This document shows, one piece after another, positions 31,285 through 42,300 of a stretch of DNA of 64,000 bases. The DNA is from Micrasema longulum. Lineage: Eukaryota; Arthropoda; Insecta; Trichoptera; Brachycentridae. The position numbers were made by a program, and so were the translations under genes. Under the pieces are notes generated by a model, which did no database searches, was not told the DNA's origin, and saw only the letters and a list, made by a program, of their open reading frames with translations. Location of the stretch: assembly GCA_022494885.1 (NCBI GenBank), contig JAGVSM010000501.1:62001-126000 (forward strand), in the 5' to 3' direction. Position 1 is the stretch's first letter. Every line of letters begins with the position of its first letter.

Positions 31285-31580
31285 ACAGAATATTTATTTA
31301 TTTATTAATTTATACGCCCTGCGGGCTTTTACATATATTCAAAATTACATTCAAGTGCAGCAGTGAAACATAAGTATGTAAATTTAGTTAAAATTAAAGA
31401 TAACATGAGAAAAACTAAAAGATACAATAATAAGTAAAAATATGGAAATGTACCAACATAGGTATAAGGTACATAGAAAAATATTTAACAAATTTACATA
31501 TGAAAACATACACACATACATACACATGCATATGTATACATACACACACACATATACATACATATAAGTTTATACATTAT
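31285..31580 (-). repeat. Probable LINE 3' end plus CACATA-rich simple repeat
   Basis: tttatttatttattaattta with acgccctgcgggcttttaca is shared with 29970. A simple repeat rich in acatacacacatac fills 31505-31570. Upstream, the 90-codon frame at 31101-31373 runs into this repeat and is not supported as a gene. Confidence 0.5.
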
Positions 31581-31584
31581 TATG

Positions 31585-32000
31585 GAGATACATGAGAAAA
31601 AAAAAGTAAATAAAGAACAATATTAAGAAATTTTATACAAATTAATTTATAACCTTTTGAATACTTAACCTATATTTACTTATTAAAATTGGGAAAAATG
31701 TGCGCGATAAATTATATTTCTTTGAGAAAACTCAATATTTTATCGTGTAAGTCTTTGATATTTTTTTAAGCCGTGTTAAGACGTGTTTTAGTGAGTTTTT
31801 CAGGGAATCGATTCGTTTTAATTGTAGCTTTATTTTTTTTTTAAACAAACCAAAACGCCACTGTTCTATGTTCTGCTTAAAACAGCCAGGCCACTTTGTA
31901 ATGTATTAACGTATGTGAAAACGTTTAGTGTATCTTGTCCGTCTAAGTGCGATATTCGAATTAAATGAGGAGATTAGGTCTGGGCCGTCAATTTGGGCAT
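31585..32000. other. Intergenic DNA, nothing recognised
   Basis: No domain-like frame and no shared repeat was noticed. Confidence 0.35.
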
Positions 32001-32009
32001 CGTGGATTT

Positions 32010-32300
32010 TATTTATTAATTAATTTAATTTATTTTATATTATTTTATTTGTTCATATGAAAATACATATTACAAAACAATGGTTACGTATTTTTAACTC
32101 TACGAGGCCAAGAGACCAGTGTTGAGTTGAGATACAAGATAATATAAAATGGAAGCATGCATATTACTTTTTTTTTTTACATAAACATATATTTTAATGA
32201 ACATTTGGACAACACCCCTAATAGTACTTTATATAAATTTATGCAATGTCTTCAAGCATTCTCCTGCAATGGTCTCTTCTCCTAGACAAAATTCAAACTT
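32010..32300 (-). repeat. Dispersed repeat R32 (uninterrupted copy)
   Basis: Phrases (ctacgaggccaagagaccag, tggaagcatgcatattac, tcctgcaatggtc) match 57510-57605 on one side and 58255-58365 on the other side of the LINE at 57606-58250. A related block is at 8595-8690. It begins with a TTTATTTATTAATT tail-like tract, so it is probably a LINE 3' end on the minus strand. Confidence 0.65.
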
Positions 32301-32761
32301 GTACACTTCTCCTGAAAATGGCCTTTCGTTTTGGAGAACTTTATATGTTCATCCAGAGCACTGAACACTCAAGGCTACAAAAAAGAAATGTCTCTGAGTG
32401 AAAATCATACGTGTTCTTGATATTTAATAATCCGAATTACAGGTAAACCACATATTAGTATCCAGCTGGAACCTATTGTTGTGACTGCACTACCAGAAAT
32501 TGGTCAATGACTCTTTTTTAAAAAAATAATAATATACAGTACACTCATAAATTGAAACAATGTCTCAAACGGAAAAATTGGAGGACACCAAAGCATCACC
32601 CTAAGATTATTTTTTTAAACATTTATTAGGGGGTTATAAACGCCGTGCAACCTCCCCAGCCCATTATACCATTAGTTGCTATTGACTGAAAAAGAGCAAA
32701 ATACACAGTTCTGAGTATGAATAAATGGTCTGCAACTGCTTGTCCTATGCATAGGTTGACA

Positions 32762-33193
32762 TTAAACGTAGTTATCCAGAAAGCAGCCAGCCATAGAAAA
32801 GTGAAACTGAGATAATAGCCATTTTGTGAAAAGAGTGAATTTTAAAATCTACACAATAGTTTGAATGTTTTTGAGTTTAACAAACGATAAACAATGAATA
32901 CATAAGTTTTTTTAAAAATATTACTAACAAGAAACTTATTATGTATTTGACCAGTTTAAAACATTTTTAAAGTACCATAAGATTTTTATTGTTTTGTGGG
33001 TGTTTTCTGCAAGTTGACAAATATAGTTTTTGGATCGACACCTTTTTCCGAATGTGATTAACACAGTTTTTTGTATGAAAGTAATCTGGCTGTTTTTAGC
33101 AGAACATAGAATCGGCTTTACTGCACCCAATAAAATCAATATCTCATTTTTCCTAAATTGTGGACTGACTGCTTATGCATAACTACGTTCAAT
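32762..33193. repeat. MITE M32, 432 bp (copy 1)
   Basis: Inverted ends (left aaacgtagttatccagaaag, right tgcttatgcataactacgtt) are shared with the copy at 49412-49850. Interior phrases gccatagaaaagtgaaactg, gtttttagcagaacata and tttgaccagtt match in order. The short minus-strand frame inside is a by-product. Confidence 0.85.
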
Positions 33194-33289
33194 TGATTTA
33201 AAAAGTATTTAGGAAATCGAGATAAATTAAAGGAAAAGGTCCCAAGATACTGAGTATAATGATTTATCAGCATGATTGAACGTACTAGT

Positions 33290-33390
33290 AAAAAAAGGTA
33301 TTTTCAATCCCTCGTTTTATTTTTTCTCTGTCAGAAATCGAATCCAGGACATTTTTTATGATAGCACCCGACCATCCAACCCATTGGTAA
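33290..33390 (-). repeat. tRNA-like SINE fragment
   Basis: On the minus strand gtcctggattcgatttctga resembles a B box, and a tggatggtcgggtgct segment precedes it. It is short and diverged. Confidence 0.35.
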
Positions 33391-33729
33391 ATATATATTT
33401 TTACGGAATAAAATAACGGGATACATATTTTTATCTTTTCAAACGGAAACAAGCAAATGTTCGTAGTATCATTTGTAAAGTTAAACCGGAAGTTCTCGTA
33501 TCTATTAAAATTTAACATTTTAAATATTTTATGTTAATAACTCCACACTAGTGCGTTATTTGTATTACTTGTAAGTTCAGTGCAGTGTTTTCATAGAACT
33601 AGAGTGTAAAGTGTAATGAATGTTACATTGTGAGTTTGATTTTAATTATATCAATGTTTTTTGTAGATATTTATTAATAAAACTCCACAATTAATGATTA
33701 AGATAAAATAATAAATAAAATTATCATTA

Positions 33730-34378
33730 AAACTTCTTGATTTAGTATTACTTTATTTCATTTTGACCTACAAGCGTTTTCACCTAAGAATGCATCTTTA
33801 AGACTGGAAAATTGTTTAAAACATTTTGAACTGATTTGCAGTAAAAACAGTATTTATGTTTATTATATTAGAAATCAAACCCTGACTTGAGTCTACTGAA
33901 CACTTTATTTTATTTTTACAAATATAAAAATAAAAACTTCGTGACAATTGTTTCGTCTTGTTTGGGCATTTTCAAACGAATCTGAAGATTATATGGATTG
34001 AATGTCCTTATTTAGTCATATAATTCAAAGTACTTAAGTAGAAAATAAAAATAATCTTATGAACTATGGCATGTGCATTAATCATAATTGAGGGAAAAAC
34101 CAATGGTTAAGGGCGAGGCTAAGTGTTTAATAGGTAATGGGGAATTTAGGTATTTATATTTATAGTTTGATTTCTAATATTATAAGTTAAAATATGGAGT
34201 TCCACAAAATAAACACCAAATCAATCAATACAGTATATATGTTGTTTGTCCTTTAATAAAATACTTATGTAATCTTCTTACACCTATACCTTGTAACAAA
34301 TATTATAAAAGTTCAAAATGTTGTAAACAATTAACCAATTCTGAAGGTGGCATCTTAAGTAAAAGCGCTTGTTGGTAA
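33730..34378. repeat. Foldback-like element with ~75-bp inverted ends
   Basis: The left end (cctacaagcgttttcaccta ... gaaaattgtttaaaacattt) and the right end (aatgttgtaaacaattaacc ... aagtaaaagcgcttgttggt) are inverted copies. A single related end is at 47905-48010. The ends resemble a decayed member of the hammerhead-like inverted-end group (ttgatgatgcctac, minus sense, at 47960). Confidence 0.6.
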
Positions 34379-34384
34379 AAAAAA

Positions 34385-34915
34385 ACAAACAAACCATCAC
34401 GCCGTTTCCCCGTAACGGTAAGCAGAGAGGATAGAATGCCACAACACTCTATCTTTGCATACATATCTCGCTTACACTACATTCATACATCTTTTCATGC
34501 AAGCGCGCCGATTATTCCGACTTTTGACATGTCCATCTTTAAGTATTTGTTGGATTTGGTCATGTCATGTCTTTTTCGGGCTTCCTCTATTTCTACATCC
34601 ATCAACATTTGCATTGTAAATATTCTTAGCCGTTCTTTCGCTGTCCATTCGTTCTACATGTCCAGCCAGCGCAGAGCTCCTTTCTTGATTTTGTCGATAA
34701 TGCTTGGTCTCAGCCTTACATAATGTACGGATCTCAACATTTGTGCATCTATCGTACATAGTTTTACCACACATTTGCCTGAGAGATCGCATTTCGACAG
34801 CATTCAGCCTACTTTCATCCCTATTTTTCCAAGTCCATACTTCGCTCCCATACATCAGGGACGGGACCAGGACTCCGTTGTGAACTGCCAACTTGCCTCT
34901 TGTGACAAACATTCA
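34385..34915 (-). pseudogene. RTE-like LINE ORF C-terminus
   Basis: The minus strand has a 115-codon open frame whose translation is typical of the C-terminal end of this class of non-LTR ORFs. It contains VLVPSLMYGSEVWTWKNRDE, then RLNAVEMRSLRQMCGKTMYD, then a GHVERMDSERTAKNIY segment. In full-length elements this follows the reverse transcriptase. The 5' part is missing and a frameshift occurs after NRGSPKKT. Relatives lie at 30355-30690, 51160-51550 and 54480-54660. Confidence 0.85.
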
Positions 34916-34929
34916 TTTGTTGGTCAGAA

Positions 34930-36055
34930 TTAAATAAAATGAAACTATACCAAGAAGTTTTATTGAAAATTTTATTTATAATTTTATCGACATCATTATT
35001 TTGATTTTAATTAGCTGTTATATTATAAATTCATTTTTATATTGATTGTTAGTTAAACTTCTTGGTTCATAAATAATTTTGCTCATTTAAAAACAAACGG
35101 TTTATATGACCGTATAATTTAAATAACCGTTTTGGTCTCGTTTTGTCGCGGCCTTAAATAAAGCGCGAGATAATTTTTTAGATCAGGAATGAAAAAAAAA
35201 AATCACTAATATTTAACCCCGAATATAACGCGAACATTTTTGTTTTATTTGGGCTAATTAGGTACTTACCTGATGTTAAAATTTCCTTTATGTTGGGATA
35301 TCAGCGATAAAAATGTTATAAAAAATTCTTAAAGACGTCGAATGCGCTTGATATGTGATATATGTTATTAATCGTAATATTTTTAAATAATTTATTTGAT
35401 TCCCCAGAACTAATCAATCTACTTGCTTACCGTGTCTCCTCCAGACTAGACTGTCTGATGTTTTTTTTATATTCATAATATTAAAACTAATCATCGAAAA
35501 CATTCTACCATCCGTCGTGTATGTGAAGCATTTGAAAATAATTTTAATAGTTAAGATATATTTAACACTCCACATAATAGGTACAGAAAATAATTAATAA
35601 GCTGGATTCAGAATAACAGAAATAAGACGTTGTGTCTCTTTTCTTGCTCTTAATCATTACATCAAATGCAAATTTCCACTCATACTTTCCTTCAATCATC
35701 CTTCACCACTCCTTATCAATTTCTTTCTTTTCCTTCCCACTATCTCCTTGTTTTGTCCATATTTCTTTTATTTCAATTTAAAGTATATTTATTATTTATA
35801 AAGTTTAAAACGTCGTCGCTTTATTGTAGTATAATTTAGTGAATACACTTTATTGAATGGCAGGCCCTACTATGTGCACATTTTTTTATAGTTTTCACTT
35901 ATATTAATTTAACCTGTACATCTGTTTGTATTCGAAATAAAAAAAAAGTAAAATTAAATGTGGTACACATGATGTTGCGTGTTATCACATAGTGATATGA
36001 GAATTGTTATTGTTGATGTTTTTTTGTGTAATTTTAAAATTTATAAAACGAAAAT
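34930..36055. other. Intergenic DNA, nothing recognised
   Basis: AT-rich, with a pyrimidine-rich tract at 35680-35770. No convincing exon and no shared repeat beyond short phrases (aagaagttttattg at 34950, also in 39140-39160). Confidence 0.35.
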
Positions 36056-36064
36056 AGTTTTTTT

Positions 36065-36555
36065 CCAGTTTTATTTATATTTTTACTAGTGACCGGGTTT
36101 CGTTGTGACCGACATCGTCAGACTGGTAGGAGAATTTTAAATGTTTTTAACATAGAAATTTCTATGTTAAAAACAAGTGCAAGCAGGATTTGTAAATTAT
36201 GATTTTATACAATTATGGGAATAAAAGAGTTTGAATTAAAATATTTTTAGTATAAGTAATAACAACTATATGAATTCAAGTTTGATTTGAATGTACATAA
36301 TAAAAACAGATGTAAAATGAATATTTTTATGAAGTTTTAAAATCAAAATGTATTTTAATTATTCATGTTTAAATTTGATTAAAACTATAAAATGGGCCCC
36401 TGGTTGGTTGTTTCTTCGAAAGCCTTGTTCCCGGGCCCGTGGGTAGTTAGGTGATTCTCTAAAAGCAAAATCATTGAAATTTGTTTATTCTCCCACCAGT
36501 CTGACGATGTTGGTCATGAAGAAACCTGGTCACCAGTAAAAATTATAAATGAAAG
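36065..36555. repeat. Element with inverted hammerhead-like ends (copy 3)
   Basis: The left end (36070-36140, minus sense) and right end (36485-36555, plus sense) are inverted copies sharing ctgacgatg, gtcagactggt and agtgaccgggtttc/gaaacctggtcacc. The right arm has CTGACGA (36501-36507) and GAAA (36521-36524). On the left the same motifs are on the minus strand (36115-36121 and 36098-36101). The stem between them is weak. Confidence 0.65.
36143..36174. repeat. Perfect 32-bp palindrome
   Basis: Two 16-base arms, gtttttaacatagaaa and its exact reverse complement, without spacer. It is inside the inverted-end element, next to the left arm. Confidence 0.9.
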
Positions 36556-36574
36556 TAGAATAATACTACGTACT

Positions 36575-37080
36575 CAATTGTCCCGTAAAGTCAACACGAC
36601 AAGTTCATTTTTTAAATAATTCATTTTCAAAAAAAAAATATGTTCAAAACTCGTTTATTTTTTGTAGCTGCTCTAAATTTAATTTAATTTGTCCTCATTT
36701 AGATATTTTTAATACAAAATTTTGTGACTTTTGTGACAATTTTTTTTTTTTAAACACTGTAAAATGAAACATTTGTCAGTGTGTAATAAGTTTATGTTCC
36801 TTTAATTATGTTTATTTTATTATGATATCAAAATTTCGAATTGTTCAACTTTATTATGAAAATCCCTCTCCTCCACTCCTCCACTTCTCCACTCTATTTC
36901 CTCATCCCTTAACCTTCTTACGAGCTCTTTTTTCTCTCTCATGTCTTATATAATATATTATTTTTCTTTTTACTCTGTAACATGTTCTCTCATTATATTT
37001 GTGAAAAACTTTAACTGGATGTATGTACTATTTTTTATTATTTTATAACAAATGTTGTTTTTCCTTAATAAATATAAAAA
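36575..37080 (+). repeat. LINE 3' UTR repeat R36 (plus copy)
   Basis: It matches 54660-55165 in inverted orientation and 62030-62240 in the same orientation. Shared phrases are tcccgtaaa, tttgtcagtgtgtaataag, ctccacttctccactctatt, aactttaactggatgtatgt. It ends in an AATAAA-like aataaatataaaa. Confidence 0.75.
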
Positions 37081-37369
37081 ATACGTATTTTTATTATTAT
37101 AATTAAAATGGTTCAATATTTTTTCAGGAAAGTGTTTTATCTGAATCCGCCGGTTTCTTTATTGAATTTATATCATTTCATAGAATTAAATCAAAGATAC
37201 ACTTAAAGTGAACTTTATAAAAAAAAATAGTTTATAAATATTGTATGCATATTTAAATATGAAATAAAATGTGGGTGTGTCATTTAACAAAACATTTGTA
37301 CCTTTGAGATTTTTTGCGTAAATTGACCTAAAATTAGCATCAATAGTTTAATTTAGATTTTTAAAATTT

Positions 37370-37489
37370 ATTTAATTTTATTTATAAATCATATAACACA
37401 AAGTATTTTACAAGTATAATATGTTGAATTACATTTCCAGGAGTTACAACAACTCAATTCGGGACATTAATATTATATGTACATAAAAA
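37370..37489. repeat. Dispersed repeat R37, left part (split by LINE)
   Basis: The phrase ggagttacaacaactcaatt and surroundings match 56130-56240. The continuation of this repeat resumes at 38458, after the LINE. Confidence 0.75.
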
Positions 37490-38457
37490 CACGTTTATTA
37501 TTATTATTATTATGGATAACTTATATAGCGCCATTTTTGTAACAATATACCTCAAGGGCGCTTTATATAGTGATTCTTTTAAATTTGTAATTTAATTAAA
37601 ATAGTTTATTTTGTTGTCACGTGCTACGGATTTATTCAAATGATTTAGAGAACAAGTGGGTTTTAAGTTTTTTCCGAAACATCACTTCACTTTCACAGCC
37701 TCGCACCTCTGCTGGGAGAGCATTCCATGCCATAGGGCCTGCGACCGCAAATGCGCATTCACTTAATTTAGTGCGCTGTTTGCGTAGAGGTATAATAACT
37801 TTTCCTCTCGCCGTAGACGTAGCTGATCTAAGCGTGAGACGCCTGTCAGCTAGTTCATCTGGAATGCATAGTTCCCTTAGATATTCCGGAGCCGAGTTGT
37901 GCAGTGACTTATACATAAGCCAATAGAGTTTGTATTCGACCCTCTGTGGAAAACGTAGCCAGTGTAGTTCCCGAAGTAGTGGAGTGATATGACTGAACTT
38001 AGAGATTCCGAAAATATGTCTCGCTGCGGCATTCAATACAGATTGTAAGCAAGTCCTTTTGTTCATTAGTAGACCTGCATAGATACCATTACAATAATCG
38101 ACTCTAGACACTAGAAACGCATTTATTAATTGACGGGCGGCATCAAATGGCAAATTTTTGCGTATGCATTTAATTTGTCTTAGCTGGTAGAAGCATGAAC
38201 TTATCGTTCTACTAATTTGAACGTCAAGAGAAAGGTCAGAATTGAGTAAAACTCCTAGTAGTTTAATGGTTGGAAAAGCGGTACTCCCTACATTGGGTAG
38301 GGCCGTATCCTGGATCAAATTCTGTCGTCTGGCTGAAGCCACCCATAGTTGTTCAGTTTTTGATGGGTTTGATGTTAGTCTGTTTTCAGCCATCCAGTTT
38401 CCTATTTTCTCGATGCATCCATCAAGCACACTTCTCTCGCCTAGTTTAGCACGTTTA
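37490..38457 (-). mobile_element. LINE (L2-like), 5'-truncated, with possible 8-bp target duplication
   Basis: The minus-strand insertion comprises the C-terminal ORF (37632-38429), a short 3' UTR and a terminal (ATT)n tail at 37497-37515. CACGTTTA occurs at both borders (37490-37497 and 38450-38457). The flanking repeat R37 exists without this insertion at 56130-56500, which gives an empty site. Other 3' ends of the same family are at 42870-43180, 56620-56710 and 63700-64000, plus 51840-51945 in the other orientation. Confidence 0.85.
37632..38429 (-). CDS. LINE reverse-transcriptase C-terminal region (265 codons open)
   Basis: The translation is the typical thumb and C-terminal part of an L2/CR1-type non-LTR reverse transcriptase. 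An NRLTSNPSKTEQLWVASARR segment follows the catalytic core in complete elements. Then come SRVDYCNGIYAGL, QSVLNAAARHIFG, LRELHWLRFPQRVEYKLYWL, and a terminal FRKKLKTHLFSKSFE stop. The catalytic YxDD block is upstream and has been lost by 5' truncation. No stop or frameshift occurs across 265 codons, so this is a young or recently inserted copy. The Met is not a native start. Confidence 0.88.
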   Translation of the reverse strand: MLDGCIEKIGNWMAENRLTSNPSKTEQLWVASARRQNLIQDTALPNVGSTAFPTIKLLGVLLNSDLSLDVQISRTISSCFYQLRQIKCIRKNLPFDAARQLINAFLVSRVDYCNGIYAGLLMNKRTCLQSVLNAAARHIFGISKFSHITPLLRELHWLRFPQRVEYKLYWLMYKSLHNSAPEYLRELCIPDELADRRLTLRSATSTARGKVIIPLRKQRTKLSECAFAVAGPMAWNALPAEVRGCESEVMFRKKLKTHLFSKSFE

Positions 38458-38800
38458 GCAACTTTATAACTAAATATAGCACAACAATATATACGCCTAA
38501 AACCTTTTCTTACACAAGCAAAATAAATAAATTAAAAGAAAAACGCTTTTAAGAATAAAAAAAGTAGTGAATCTACTTAGGGAGATAAGGTCATTAACAT
38601 CACATGCCATGCAGATGATGCTGCTTTAGAGATTATGAAAATATACAGTAAACATCATTAAAAACATAGGTTCATAAAATAATATCCCAAACACATTATG
38701 ATAGTGATAGTGGCGCTACAAGATGGTAGAAGTGATAATTAAAGGGTAGTTTTTGTTCATTCGTACGAATTGACGTGGGCAATTGCCTTTTTTACAAATA
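38458..38800. repeat. Dispersed repeat R37, right part
   Basis: The phrases agcacaacaatatatacgc, cttacacaagca, ggtcattaacatcac and catgccatgcagatgatgct match 56285-56470. Confidence 0.75.
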
Positions 38801-39231
38801 AAAAAAAATATTTATAATGAACCCGAGGTACCTGCAATTATTTGAGAAATATTTGGAAAGAGCGATCATATGGACGCATTCAGAAATAATAATGAAATTC
38901 AATTTTGGACATTTGACGTTTTCAGAACGAGTTCTTCAATTTTTAACCTCTTAATTATTTTATGAAAAGCAATTGAAACATTATACTTTATTTGTTGCAT
39001 AACTGTGAGAGAACCATTTTTTTTATGCATTATTAATTTTTTTTATTCTGTTATAATTGAGTAGTTATGATTTACTTATTTATTTAAATGTAATAGAATT
39101 TATATTCAAAGAAAAAAATAAATTGTATAGTTAGAAAAAAACTAAACCAAGAAGTTTGACTGAATTTTTCTTTCTATGGAGTGTTATAAAAAACGTCTGT
39201 AAAAAAAAAACAATTATATTTTTGATTTACA

Positions 39232-39327
39232 GTTCAAAAGAGTGAAACGATATGATGTGGAGCATTTTGCTAATTTGTGTTAGTTTTTTGACATTTGGAT
39301 TAGCAGAATATAATTTTACGGATGAAA
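39232..39327 (+). CDS. Gene 2 first coding exon: signal peptide
   Basis: A possible acceptor (ttgatttacag) at 39231 is followed by 20 bases of leader and ATGATG at 39252; either Met could start. The translation MMWSILLICVSFLTFGLA is a classic signal peptide with likely cleavage after GLA. It continues EYNFTDE to a GTAAGT donor in phase 1. The NFT is a potential glycosylation site. An upstream non-coding exon is likely. Confidence 0.75.
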
Positions 39328-42300
39328 GTAAGTACATTTAAGTGTTTCAAATATATATATATTTTTTATTTTTAAATGTAAATTATCGTTCATCATTATC
39401 ATCATCATCATCATTCCTTTTCCGCACCTAATGATGCATAGTGCACTGCATTGGTACGCCATTGGTATCTTAATATTTTATCGTTACATGAAGGTAAGAT
39501 GATCAGTTTCTGGAACCAGTGGAGGGACTACGAAATATTCAAGTGTAAAAAACACATTTTAAAATAAATATTTTATTCCAACCATGTCGGGAATCGAACC
39601 CGACACCTCTTGCATAGTAGGCAAACGCGCTGACCACATATTTTCCTTTGTAAATTCAAAAGGCATGCAAAATACGCAATGTAGTAAACAAATGCAATTA
39701 AAAGAACAATGCATAAAGCACTTAAAGTAACATTTTATTTTAATAAATATACTAGAACCACAGATTTATATATAAAAACAAAAGTGCTGAACTTAGATAA
39801 ATTAATATACACAGAAAAATTAAAGATGACATTTAAGATGAAAAATAATAAAATAAAGGCAAATATTATATTACATTTTAACGACAATATACATAAAATA
39901 AATATAAGAGCGTCAAATAATTTAACTTTTGAACAAACTAGGACTAACATAAAGAAACAGTTTTGTCTATAAAGAAATATTTTTTTACAATTTACTTTCT
40001 AAAGACCCAAAAAATATAAAAAACACCTAAATAAAATAGTTCTTACAGCCCATGTGACGAACGATATGTGATGTTTTTTTTATCGAATTTTTAATAAAAC
40101 TATTGCGTTATAATAAATTATATCCCCTCATACCAGCACTTTTGCTGATTGGGAATATTTCGTACAAATAAAATATGTAATGTAATGTTTATATACAAAA
40201 CATATACGTACTTAAAAAACGCCTAAATAAAACAGTTCTTACGGCCCACGTGACGAGTGATATGTGATGTTATTAAATCGAGTTTTTATTAAAACTATTG
40301 TCATAATATAATATTATATAGCCTCATACCGCACATTTTGCACAAATAAAATATGTAATGTAATGTAATATGTAAAGTCAAAGGCGATGTATTTTGTCAT
40401 AAATAAATAAATTAAAAATTATTATAAAATGAAAAAATAATATGACGTTTACCCATCACTACTCACCCACGATGACAATGCCTGCATGCTGTTGCTGATT
40501 TCCTTTTTTAATTTAATACTTTGCATGCAGGGTTGAGTGGTTATTACACTGAGTAACATTTAATAATTTGCCTACATTTGAACATATTATTGATTTTATT
40601 TATTTATTCATATTTTTTGCTTATAAACTATAATTAATAATAAAAATAATGTGACCTCACTGGGGTTTCCCGTGCCGAGGACACTTAACAATATATTTAA
40701 AAAAAAAATACATTTGAGAATAAACAAAAAAGACTAACTTTAGAAAACGAAGATAATTAACAAATATTTAGACAGTTTGAAAAACAAGGTATTTATGTAC
40801 ATCTATATTATTTATATTTAAAAAAAACACATTGAAAATAACAAAAACCTAACATAAGCTATACACTTGTGGAGCAGTTGATTCAATATTGGTATGGGCG
40901 AATGAGACAATCCATTTTACTTCTACCTAGCTCCACTTTCCATTTTTTTAAAGACTTTTTAAACATTTTCTCGTTACTAATGGTTTTAATAGATAGTGGA
41001 AGTAGGTTATAGATTTTAATTGAATAATACTCAAAATCCCTTTGTCCGAAAGTGGTTTTAGTTTGCATTTGTTTAAGCTGTCTATGTGTTGAGGATCTTG
41101 TGATTATATTATTTGTATGTGATGTATTGTGAAGGTTTTGTCTTTCATTAGAGTAAGAGTAGTTTTTGAATCTATAAGTGCGTATTGTTTTAGCGTATAA
41201 TTGTTTTGGTGTCATAAGTTGTGATTTATGGAATATTTCTTCAGTAGCTGTCTGTATCGGGACTCTTGAGTATTGTTTTAATTAGGGATTCTTGTGCAAC
41301 AAATACACTATATAAAACTGTGTCACTCGCACCACCCCAACCGATTATACCGTACTCCAAAATTGATTGACACAATGCAAAATAATTTTTTAAAAGTTCT
41401 TGTATATCAGTTATGTTTCGAATTGTTTTGAATATATACGTTAGTCTCTTAAGTTTATTGGTAATATTTTCAATCTGCTGTTTCCACTTTAAATTTATAT
41501 CAATAATAACTCCTAAGTATTTGACATTGTCTGTCCTATCCTACTGGGCAATTACAAAAAACAGTTTGAAGACAGTTATTTTTATGTAGTTTAATGTTAC
41601 GATAAGCATTTTGTGAATAGTTTTTAGAACTGATTTGAAATATAATGAAGTTAGTTTTAGATTTTTTAAGAGTTAAGTAATTAGTATCTAGCTATGCCTT
41701 TACAGTATTCAGATTTTTTTTTGATTTTTCATATGTTTCTTTCCATGTCTTATCTTTGAATAATAGAACGGAGTCATCAGCAAAATTAACTGGTCCGGAA
41801 AGTAGTATAAAATTAAAAGTATATCAAAGAGTTGACTGATATGTGATCTTATTCAGTCAACACCGCAAAAATCATGTATCTAAAATTATGGTACATTTTT
41901 AAATGTGTGAGTGCGTATCTATATATGCATGTAAAAAGGGTGTATTTGTGTGTATTTGTATAAGAGTAAGCGTATAAGCGAGGGTTTGTATTTATGTGAG
42001 AGTAAGCGTTCAGGTGTGTGTAAGCGTGTAAATCATTAAAAAACAAGTGGGAGTGTATTGAACCGGATAAAAAAATTCTTAATTTATTTTTAAATAAATT
42101 AAAGAACATGTTAATTATGGAAATATAATACAATATTAACTAATTTGTCGTATTTTTTATCGTTCTCCTGTTCTCTTCACTTGGGAAAAACCGATAAAAC
42201 TTTTATAAACACCCATTATTACATTCGCTTATGAGGTTTTGGGTTGTACATGAAATATTCATTATGAAAATGCGGTAATCGATACATCTAAAATGTTGTG

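Noticed and set aside
34436..34723. 95-codon plus-strand ORF
   Set aside because: Antisense to the RTE-like LINE C-terminus at 34385-34915.
37621..37926. 101-codon plus-strand ORF
   Set aside because: It is the shadow of the minus-strand LINE reverse-transcriptase frame, which has the recognisable protein sequence.
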